This document shows positions 6,101-11,134 of a stretch of DNA of 11,134 nt, one piece after another. The translations under genes and the position numbers were made by a program. The notes below the pieces were generated by a model. That model saw only the letters and a list, made by a program, of their open reading frames with translations, made no database searches and was not told where the DNA came from. The number at the start of each line of letters is the position of its first letter. The stretch's first letter is position 1. Origin of the DNA: an uncultured Oscillospiraceae bacterium (GTDB taxonomy: Bacteria; Bacillota; Clostridia; Oscillospirales; Oscillospiraceae); contig CAUBIP010000058.1 of the NCBI GenBank assembly GCA_958436045.1, forward strand, positions 1-11,134, written 5' to 3'.

Positions 6101-6841
6101 GATTTCCCTGTGGATACGGCAGCAGCTGTGTCCGGTGGAAACCAAGACGTTGCGGCACTGCCCCATTATGGCAGGATCCAAGGTGCTGATGTTATTAGCC
6201 ATCTGGAGCACAGCCTCCTGAACCCGGATACGACAGTCGAGACGATCATGCGTGAGTGCGCGCTGGCGCGGCGGCTTTCCGTCGCGGCAGTCTGTGTCGC
6301 GCCATACTATGTCCCGGCGGCAAAGATCGCGCTGTCCGGTTCGACCGTTGCCTTGGGGACGGCTGTCGGCTTCCCGCACGGCTGCATGTCTGCTGCCGCG
6401 AAAATGGCTGAGCTACGGGAGTGCATGGCAAATGGCGCACAGGAGATCGACGTTGCGCTGAATAACCTGGCGCTCAAGTCACATCAGATGGACGTCGCCC
6501 GCCAGGAACTGGACGAGATGCTGGAGCTGACCAAGGGCCGCGTTCTGGTGAAAGCGGTGTTTGAGCACAGTATTTTTGACGAAGATGAAAAAGAAGCCGT
6601 TCTAAAAATGCTGAAGAGCAGCGGCGTTACTTTTATCAAGATCCAAAATATGCTCTCTGGCCACGGCGCACGCGTCGAGGACGTGCAGTATGCCGCCAGT
6701 ATTCTGGGCCGCCATATCGCAATCAAGATCGACGGCGGAATCAAGACGCTCCAGCAGGCGCAGGATCTTCTAGCTGCGGGCGTGTCACGGCTCGGTTTGA
6801 CGGCAACGGCAAAGATTGCCGCGGAGGCCGGTATTCACTGA
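6053..6841 (+). CDS. Divergent DeoC-family aldolase with cargo-type N-terminal extension
   Basis: This 262-residue class I aldolase is related to 2-deoxyribose-5-phosphate aldolase. The fold begins near residue 47 (HLEHSLLNPDTT). The catalytic set aligned to E. coli DeoC is retained: Asp133 (EIDVALN), Schiff-base Lys196 and Lys225. The surroundings differ: the usual KTSTG is KIQNM (196-200), KASGGVR is KIDGGIK (225-231), and the phosphate-side GAS is GLT (248-250). An active enzyme with another substrate, or a partner subunit of the next aldolase, fits better than a dead copy. Residues 1-16 (MDIEAIKREMERLLAE) form an amphipathic helix followed by a Pro/Ala/Gly-rich linker of about 30 residues, typical of shell-targeting peptides. 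ATG 6053 is chosen because AGGTG (6042-6046) is well placed; an in-frame GTG at 6044 overlaps that site. Confidence 0.86.
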   Translation: MDIEAIKREMERLLAEDFPVDTAAAVSGGNQDVAALPHYGRIQGADVISHLEHSLLNPDTTVETIMRECALARRLSVAAVCVAPYYVPAAKIALSGSTVALGTAVGFPHGCMSAAAKMAELRECMANGAQEIDVALNNLALKSHQMDVARQELDEMLELTKGRVLVKAVFEHSIFDEDEKEAVLKMLKSSGVTFIKIQNMLSGHGARVEDVQYAASILGRHIAIKIDGGIKTLQQAQDLLAAGVSRLGLTATAKIAAEAGIH

Positions 6842-6868
6842 CCGCCGGATAGAGGAAAGGATAAAACT

Positions 6869-6916
6869 ATGGATATCAATGAAATTATTCGCCAGGTCAC
6901 CGAAGAGATTTGCGCG
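6869..6916 (+). other. Putative encapsulation peptide of the second aldolase
   Basis: Codons 1-16 encode MDINEIIRQVTEEICA, with Ile3, Ile6, Ile7, Val10 and Ile14 on one face. It resembles the PduD start (MEINEKLLRQIIEDVL, from memory) and shares the opening MDI-x-x-I with the first aldolase. A Gly/Ala/Ser/Asp linker joins it to the aldolase core. Confidence 0.75.
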
Positions 6917-7699
6917 AAGTACGGCGCCAGCGGCGTCGCTTCCGCGAATGACGGTATGGACCCGGCGGGTATGGCGAAATATATCGACCATACCTATTTG
7001 AAGCCCGAAGCTTCCCTGGAGGACATCCGCAGGATTTGCGATGAGGCGAAAAAATACCACACTGCCAGCGTCTGTGTGAACCCTTCTTACGTGAAATTTG
7101 TCGCTGAGCAGCTGGAAGGCTCCGGCGTTACGCCCTGCTGTGTCATTGCATTTCCCTTCGGCACGAGCACGCCCGAGGCAAAAGCCTTTGAGGCCAGCGA
7201 TGCTGCCAGCAATGGCGCGAAGGAAGTGGACATGGTCGTTAATGTTGGCGCCATCAAGTCCGGTGACTGGAAGCTGGTCAAACGGGATATTGAAAGCGTT
7301 GTCAACGCGGTCCGAGGCCGTGCCCTGGTCAAGGTCATCATTGAAGCCTGCCTGCTGACCGACGAAGAGAAGGTCAAGGTCTGTACCGTAGCCAAGCTTG
7401 TTGGCGCAGACTTTGTTAAGACCTCCACCGGTTACTCCACCGGCGGCGCGACGGTCGCTGATGTGGCCCTGATGCGTCAGACAGTCGGCCCGGATATGGG
7501 CGTCAAGGCGTCCGGCGGCGTGCGTACCTATGACGATGCCGTTGCCATGATCAAGGCTGGTGCAAACCGCCTGGGTGCTTCGGCCACTAAGAAAATCATC
7601 GCCGGGGATCGGGACGATCCGCATAAGTGCTGCAACTGCGGCAACTGCAAAGCTGTCTGCCCGTCCGGCAACGTCGAAATCCGCAAGAAGCTTTATTAA
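6869..7699 (+). CDS. deoC: Deoxyribose-phosphate aldolase with C-terminal cysteine cluster
   Basis: This 276-residue class I aldolase should cleave 2-deoxyribose 5-phosphate to glyceraldehyde 3-phosphate and acetaldehyde. All hallmark residues are seen: IDHTYLKPEAS (39-49), Asp121 in KEVDMVVN, Lys155, Schiff-base Lys184 in VKTSTG, and Lys213 in KASGGVRT. Two parts lie outside the usual enzyme. Residues 1-16 (MDINEIIRQVTEEICA) form an amphipathic helix with a linker to about 35, like microcompartment targeting peptides. After the core ends near 245, a tail carries Cys254-X2-Cys257-X2-Cys260-X3-Cys264-Pro, the spacing of a [4Fe-4S] ferredoxin site, with an extra Cys255. It starts 27 bases after the first aldolase with an AGAGGAAAGG ribosome site, and an intrinsic terminator follows its stop. 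Aldolase activity is well supported; the cluster and targeting are inferences. Confidence 0.95.
   Translation: MDINEIIRQVTEEICAKYGASGVASANDGMDPAGMAKYIDHTYLKPEASLEDIRRICDEAKKYHTASVCVNPSYVKFVAEQLEGSGVTPCCVIAFPFGTSTPEAKAFEASDAASNGAKEVDMVVNVGAIKSGDWKLVKRDIESVVNAVRGRALVKVIIEACLLTDEEKVKVCTVAKLVGADFVKTSTGYSTGGATVADVALMRQTVGPDMGVKASGGVRTYDDAVAMIKAGANRLGASATKKIIAGDRDDPHKCCNCGNCKAVCPSGNVEIRKKLY
7628..7663 (+). other. Ferredoxin-like CX2CX2CX3CP motif in the aldolase tail
   Basis: The codons encode CCNCGNCKAVCP (residues 254-265). Cys254, 257, 260 and 264 followed by Pro265 have exactly the spacing of a bacterial [4Fe-4S] ferredoxin half. Only one such motif is present, so at most one classical cluster per chain is predicted. 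Zinc binding or disulfides are alternatives. Confidence 0.75.
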
Positions 7700-7708
7700 A
7701 AAGGCTCG

Positions 7709-7745
7709 ACGGCAGGCGCAGTACTGTGCCTGCCGTTTTTATTTT
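7709..7745 (+). terminator. Intrinsic terminator after the second aldolase gene
   Basis: A stem of 9 perfect base pairs (7709-7717 with 7728-7736) extends to about 12 with a G-U pair and closes on a GTAC loop. It runs straight into TTTTTATTTT. It lies 10 bases after the aldolase stop and 18 bases before the isomerase start. Since no promoter fits in that gap, the downstream genes must depend on readthrough or on a promoter inside the aldolase gene. Confidence 0.88.
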
Positions 7746-7762
7746 GAGTTAGGAGAGATCGT

Positions 7763-8512
7763 ATGAGAAGAGCTATGATTGCCGGTAACTGGAAAATGAA
7801 TATGACGCCGGGCCAGACGGTCCAGTTGGTTGCCGCGCTGCGGAATATGGCCCAGGCCTCCCAGGCCGAGGTCGTTGTCTGCCCGATGACAGTCAGCCTC
7901 TTTGCTGCTGCCCAGTGCCTGAAGGGCTCAAGCATCAAGCTGGGGGCGCAGAATGTCCATTTTGAGGACAAGGGCGCCTTCACCGGTGAGTGCAACTGCG
8001 CGTCGCTGAAGGAGCTGGGCGTGGAATATGTCATCCTCGGCCACAGTGAGCGTCGTCAGTACTTCGGCGAAACGGATGAGACGGTCAATAAGAAGGTCTG
8101 CAAGGCGCTGGCCGAGGGCCTCAAGCCCATCATCTGCGTCGGCGAAAAGCCTTCGGAAAAGCAGATGGGCATCACGGAGGAGATCGTCTGCCTGCAGACG
8201 AAGGCTGCCCTGCATGGCGTGAGCCGGACACAGCTGGATGAGGTCGTCATTGCCTACGAGCCCATTTGGGCCATCGGCACTGGCATGACGGCGACACCGG
8301 AGGACGCGAACCAGACCATCCGCGCCATCCGAAACGCGATCCGTGACGTCTACGGTGACGTGGCGCAGAACATCCGCATTCTCTACGGCGGCAGCATGAA
8401 CGATAAAAACGCCCGGGATCTGATGGCCCAGAGCGATATTGACGGCGGCTTGATCGGCGGCGCAAGCCTGGTGGCGGAAAAATTCGAGAAAATCGTCAAC
8501 TATAACCGTTAA
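7763..8512 (+). CDS. tpiA: Triosephosphate isomerase
   Basis: This 249-residue cytoplasmic enzyme interconverts glyceraldehyde 3-phosphate and dihydroxyacetone phosphate. The whole active site is present: Asn9 and Lys11 in GNWKMN, His94 in GHSERR (93-98), the base Glu166 in AYEPIWAIGTG (164-174) with its mobile loop, and the phosphate-binding YGGS (208-211) and GGAS (232-235). The length is normal and there is no targeting extension, so it probably acts outside any shell. TAGGAGAG precedes the ATG. Placed after two aldolases that release glyceraldehyde 3-phosphate, it can pass the triose to glycolysis. It could also be the only tpiA of the genome; a glycolytic copy elsewhere cannot be ruled in or out from this window. 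Confidence 0.97.
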   Translation: MRRAMIAGNWKMNMTPGQTVQLVAALRNMAQASQAEVVVCPMTVSLFAAAQCLKGSSIKLGAQNVHFEDKGAFTGECNCASLKELGVEYVILGHSERRQYFGETDETVNKKVCKALAEGLKPIICVGEKPSEKQMGITEEIVCLQTKAALHGVSRTQLDEVVIAYEPIWAIGTGMTATPEDANQTIRAIRNAIRDVYGDVAQNIRILYGGSMNDKNARDLMAQSDIDGGLIGGASLVAEKFEKIVNYNR

Positions 8513-8538
8513 ACGCGGCTGTTGAGGGAGAAGAGTGT

Positions 8539-9579
8539 ATGACGATTTCAGAAATTGCCGCCAAAGCTGGTGTTTCGGCGGCGACGGTTTCCCGTGTCCT
8601 GAATGGCAAAGGCCATGTGAAGGACAGCACGCGCCAGCAGATCCTGCATGTCATCCGGCAAAATGAATATGTCCCCAGCGAGATTGCCCGAGGCCTGAGT
8701 AAAAGTGACTCCAATAATATCGGCGTCTTTGTGACGGATATTGAGAACCCCTTTTTCTCCAAGGCCGTGCGGGGAATCGCGGAAAAGGCGGATCTTTATG
8801 GGTATAATGTCTTTCTGTTTAATACGGATGAGGACCCGGAGAAGGAGCACCGCTATTTGCAGACGGTCCTCGGTCTGCGGATCAAGGGCCTGATCATCTC
8901 GCCGGTTTTTGAGACGGACGATGAGACGCGGCTGCGCCTGCAGCGGATGCAGGAGCGCGGCGTGCCGGTGGTGCTGCTGGACCGGGATATTCGCGGCCTG
9001 CCGCTGGATGGTGTTTTTTCCGAGGACGAAGAGGGAGCCTATCAGGCGGTTCGGTCGCTGATCCTGGCGGGGCACCGGCGGATCGCCATCGTCACCGGTC
9101 CGGATTATACGCGCCCCGGCAGGGAGCGGACGGCGGGATACCGCCGCGCGCTGGAGGAATTTGGCCTGCCGCTGGAGGCAGCCTATATCCGCCACGGCAA
9201 TTTCCGCTCGGACCTATCGTATCTCTGCACGAAGGAGCTGCTGCATCTGCCGCAGCCGCCGACGGCGGTGTTCTGCGCCAGTAATATGACGACCATCGGC
9301 GCCCTCAAGTATCTAAGTGAGCAGCGCCTGCAGGTGGGCCGGGATATTTCCATCATCAGCTTTGACCATGTGGAATATCTTGATTGCGTGGGCTTGTCAC
9401 TGACGGCGGTGGAGCGGTCCTACGATGAGATGGGCCGCCAGGCTATGGAGCTGCTGCAGAAGCAGCTGACATCAAGCGCAAAACCCGCCGGGCGGACCCG
9501 TGTCTATCAAAAGACGACGCTGGATGTGCAAGGCTCAGAGCAATTGGCGTCCTTGTCCCCGGCATCTGCCGGGCTATGA
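8539..9579 (+). CDS. LacI-family transcriptional regulator (RbsR/CcpA-like)
   Basis: This 346-residue regulator has an N-terminal helix-turn-helix (2-22, with the recognition helix around SAATVSRVLNG), a hinge helix (PSEIARGLSK, 46-55), and a sugar-binding-protein-like effector domain beginning IGVFVTDIENPFF (61-73). Family motifs GLIISP, GHRRIAIVTG and ISIISFDH are recognisable. A GAGGGAG site sits 8 bases before the ATG, and the gene follows tpiA by 26 bases, so it is part of the same rightward locus. The likely target is the cre-like operator at 300-313 on the locus promoter, with the imported sugar or a phosphorylated product as inducer. The effector cannot be told from sequence. Confidence 0.95.
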   Translation: MTISEIAAKAGVSAATVSRVLNGKGHVKDSTRQQILHVIRQNEYVPSEIARGLSKSDSNNIGVFVTDIENPFFSKAVRGIAEKADLYGYNVFLFNTDEDPEKEHRYLQTVLGLRIKGLIISPVFETDDETRLRLQRMQERGVPVVLLDRDIRGLPLDGVFSEDEEGAYQAVRSLILAGHRRIAIVTGPDYTRPGRERTAGYRRALEEFGLPLEAAYIRHGNFRSDLSYLCTKELLHLPQPPTAVFCASNMTTIGALKYLSEQRLQVGRDISIISFDHVEYLDCVGLSLTAVERSYDEMGRQAMELLQKQLTSSAKPAGRTRVYQKTTLDVQGSEQLASLSPASAGL

Positions 9580-9616
9580 CGGCGCGCCGTGCAATTGAAT
9601 GCTTAAGTGAAAAAGG

Positions 9617-9656
9617 AAAAAACGGAATGAACGCAGCTGCGTTCGTTCCGTTTTTT
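9617..9656. terminator. Bidirectional intrinsic terminator
   Basis: This is a 40-base near-perfect inverted repeat: AAAAAACGGAA (9617-9627) and GAACGCAG (9629-9636) pair with CTGCGTTC (9637-9644) and TTCCGTTTTTT (9646-9656), with one T-G pair (9628 and 9645). The T-run on either strand lets it end the rightward regulator transcript and the leftward rsmI transcript. Confidence 0.92.
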
Positions 9657-9691
9657 ATGCAAGAGGTGCCGGTGCCAGTCAATGCATTTGG

Positions 9692-10528
9692 TCAGTCCGC
9701 CGCCTCCATGGATGCGGCGTAAAGCTGATTCTTTGCAAGGCCCGTCTGCGCGGCGGCTTGCCGGGCTGCTTCCTTGCGAGAGAGTCCAGATGCCATCAGC
9801 TGCCGTACCAGCGTCACACCGGTCGCCAGATCCGGCGCATTCTGCAGCGTTTCCGGCGCGCCGCCGACGACCAGGACAAATTCACCCCGGGGGGCGTTTC
9901 CCTGGAAATAGGCCAGGGCGGAGGCCAGATCGAAGCGCAGGACCTCCTCGTGCAGCTTTGTTAGCTCCCGGCAGAGGCTGATGGGGCGGTCTGGGCCAAA
10001 GCAGGCAAGCAGCAGCTCCAGTGTTGCCAGCAATCTGTGGGGCGCTTCGTAGAAGATCATGGTCCGCGGCTCCGTGCGCAGCTGGTCCAGCCGGGCCTGC
10101 CGCTGCTTCTTTTGCGCTGGCAGGAACCCTTCAAAGGCGAAGCGGCCTGTCGGCAGCGCGGAGATGCTCAGGGCGGTGATCGCTGCGCAGGGGCCGGGGA
10201 TCGCACAGACAGGGATCTGCGCCTGGGCCGCCAAGCGGACCAGGTCCTCTCCCGGGTCAGAGATCGCCGGGGACCCGGCGTCTGTCACCAAAGCGCAGGT
10301 CTGCCCCTGGGCGATGCGGACGATAATCTCCGGCCCGGCAGCAGCCTTGTTGTGCTCGTGATAGCTCACCAGGGGTTTATGCAGCTGCAGATGGTTCAGC
10401 AGCTTCCGGGTGACACGGGTGTCCTCGGCGGCGATAAAATCCGCTTCGGCCAGCGTCTGGCGGCAGCGGTCAGAGATATCGGACAGATTGCCGATGGGGG
10501 TGGGGACCAGATATAAAAGCGCGGCCAT
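9692..10528 (-). CDS. rsmI: 16S rRNA (cytidine-1402-2'-O)-methyltransferase RsmI
   Basis: This 278-residue SAM-dependent enzyme adds the 2'-O-methyl group to C1402 of 16S rRNA in the ribosomal decoding site. Motifs of the tetrapyrrole-methylase fold are clear: LYLVPTPIGNL near the start, AAEDTRVTRKLL, SYHEHN, VTDAGSPAISDPG, IPGPCAAITALSISALP and FEGFLP. The ATG at 10528 is preferred: AAGGAG (10542-10537 on this strand) lies 8 bases before it. An in-frame GTG at 10537 overlaps that site and the previous gene's stop. It follows the trmN6-like gene so closely that they must be co-transcribed. It is a housekeeping gene, unrelated to the sugar locus. Confidence 0.96.
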   Translation of the reverse strand: MAALLYLVPTPIGNLSDISDRCRQTLAEADFIAAEDTRVTRKLLNHLQLHKPLVSYHEHNKAAAGPEIIVRIAQGQTCALVTDAGSPAISDPGEDLVRLAAQAQIPVCAIPGPCAAITALSISALPTGRFAFEGFLPAQKKQRQARLDQLRTEPRTMIFYEAPHRLLATLELLLACFGPDRPISLCRELTKLHEEVLRFDLASALAYFQGNAPRGEFVLVVGGAPETLQNAPDLATGVTLVRQLMASGLSRKEAARQAAAQTGLAKNQLYAASMEAAD

Positions 10529-10533
10529 GGGGG

Positions 10534-11134
10534 TCACTCCTTGTCTAAATAATAAAGCTGGCGGTATTCCGCCGTCGGCGCGCCGTCGGGCGTGAAAAGC
10601 AGCAGGTCCGGCTCCAATGCCAGGCCGGGCTTGCCGCCCCGGCGGCTTTCGACCAGCAGCAGCGAGACCGGCGCCCCGGCGTGATGACGCACCAGGCGCA
10701 TCCGTTTTGGCTCAAAGCCCGCCTGCCGCAGGCCGCACAGCAGGTCGCACAGCCGCTCCGGCCGATAGACCAGCGCCAGACGGCCTCCGGTCTTGACGAG
10801 CCACGCTGCTGCGTCCAGCAGCTGCGCCAGGGTGCAGGTTGCCTCTGACCGGGCGGCGGCAAGCAGCGGTGAAGCGGCTGCTTGCCCGCTGCCCTGGGGG
10901 AAATACGGCGGGTTGGCCACGGCGGCGTCAAAGCTGTGCTGGGGCAGAATCGTGCGGATTTGCCGTAGGTCTGCCTGCAGAATTTCAACGCGGGGCGCAA
11001 GCGCATTGCGGCGGACGCTCTCCTGCGCCGCCTGGCAGGCCAGAGGCTGCAGCTCCAGCCCGGTGATCCGGCAGTCCGGCGCGCGGCCCGCCAGCAGGAA
11101 TGCGATATTCCCGCTGCCGCAGCCCAGGTCCGCA
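10534..11134 (-). CDS. tRNA1(Val) adenine-37 N6-methyltransferase-like protein, 5' end cut by the window
   Basis: This is the C-terminal 199 codons of a SAM-dependent N6-adenine methyltransferase of the TrmN6/YfiC (YabB) family, read leftward. At the right edge it opens with the SAM-binding motif DLGCGSGN, followed by an acidic ITGLELQP strand and then the catalytic NPPY motif near 10909. The C-terminal part holds GGRLALVYRPERL, typical of the family. The frame is open through the edge, so the start is missing; the GTG near 10920 inside the NPPY region is not a start. The TGA stop overlaps a GTG of rsmI and lies 5 bases before its ATG. The yabB-yabC order in Firmicutes supports the assignment; a PrmC/RsmC-like methyltransferase is less likely. 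Confidence 0.86.
   Translation of the reverse strand, partial: ADLGCGSGNIAFLLAGRAPDCRITGLELQPLACQAAQESVRRNALAPRVEILQADLRQIRTILPQHSFDAAVANPPYFPQGSGQAAASPLLAAARSEATCTLAQLLDAAAWLVKTGGRLALVYRPERLCDLLCGLRQAGFEPKRMRLVRHHAGAPVSLLLVESRRGGKPGLALEPDLLLFTPDGAPTAEYRQLYYLDKE

Noticed and set aside
6053..6841. The first aldolase as a decaying duplicate of the second.
   Set aside because: The frame is intact, the three catalytic residues are conserved, it has its own ribosome site, and the differences are concentrated at the active-site loops and not spread as random damage.
9558..9590. A short hairpin (CCCGGC/GCCGGG) at the end of the regulator gene and the palindrome ACGGCGCGCCGT just after it.
   Set aside because: They are short, lack a T-run and are followed by the much stronger terminator at 9617-9656.
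1..11134. CRISPR arrays, insertion sequences, tRNA or rRNA genes.
   Set aside because: No spaced repeat series, transposase-like protein, terminal inverted repeats or RNA gene sequence was seen on either strand.

Overview
The window looks like a chromosome segment from a GC-rich, Gram-positive anaerobe of the Clostridia; an Oscillospiraceae-type gut bacterium is a guess. The reasons are strong AGGAGG-type ribosome binding sites, a substrate-binding protein with a lipoprotein signal, a LacI-type regulator with a cre-like operator, and the trmN6-like/rsmI gene pair on the right, which recalls the yabB/yabC neighbourhood of Firmicutes. Nothing in the sequence names a species.

Layout. Positions 1-263 hold no gene I can support. 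A near-consensus sigma-A promoter (264-292) with a LacI/CcpA-like operator on its start site (300-313) opens a ten-gene rightward locus. In order these are a PfkB sugar kinase (427-1356), a FucU/RbsD-type mutarotase (1398-1841), a sugar-binding lipoprotein (1911-3011), a double ATPase of the RbsA/MglA type (3106-4614), an RbsC-type permease (4629-5621), one bacterial microcompartment hexamer shell protein (5740-6024), two tandem DeoC-family aldolases (6053-6841 and 6869-7699), an intrinsic terminator, triosephosphate isomerase (7763-8512) and a LacI-family regulator (8539-9579). A bidirectional terminator (9617-9656) separates the locus from two leftward housekeeping RNA methyltransferase genes, rsmI and a trmN6-like gene that runs off the right edge.

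How the genes fit together (inference). A sugar, most simply 2-deoxyribose or a relative, is imported by the ABC transporter, its anomers are equilibrated by the mutarotase, and it is phosphorylated by the kinase. The DeoC aldolase cleaves it to glyceraldehyde 3-phosphate and acetaldehyde, and triosephosphate isomerase passes the triose into glycolysis. Acetaldehyde is the kind of volatile toxic aldehyde that microcompartments retain. Both aldolases begin with a short amphipathic helix and a flexible linker, as microcompartment cargo proteins do, so they are the likely cargo.

The unusual points are: only one shell gene, with no pentamer vertex protein, aldehyde dehydrogenase or phosphotransacylase here; a second aldolase with a rebuilt active-site loop; and a canonical aldolase with a C-terminal CX2CX2CX3CP motif like that of a [4Fe-4S] ferredoxin. 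This is the candidate little-described system in the window.
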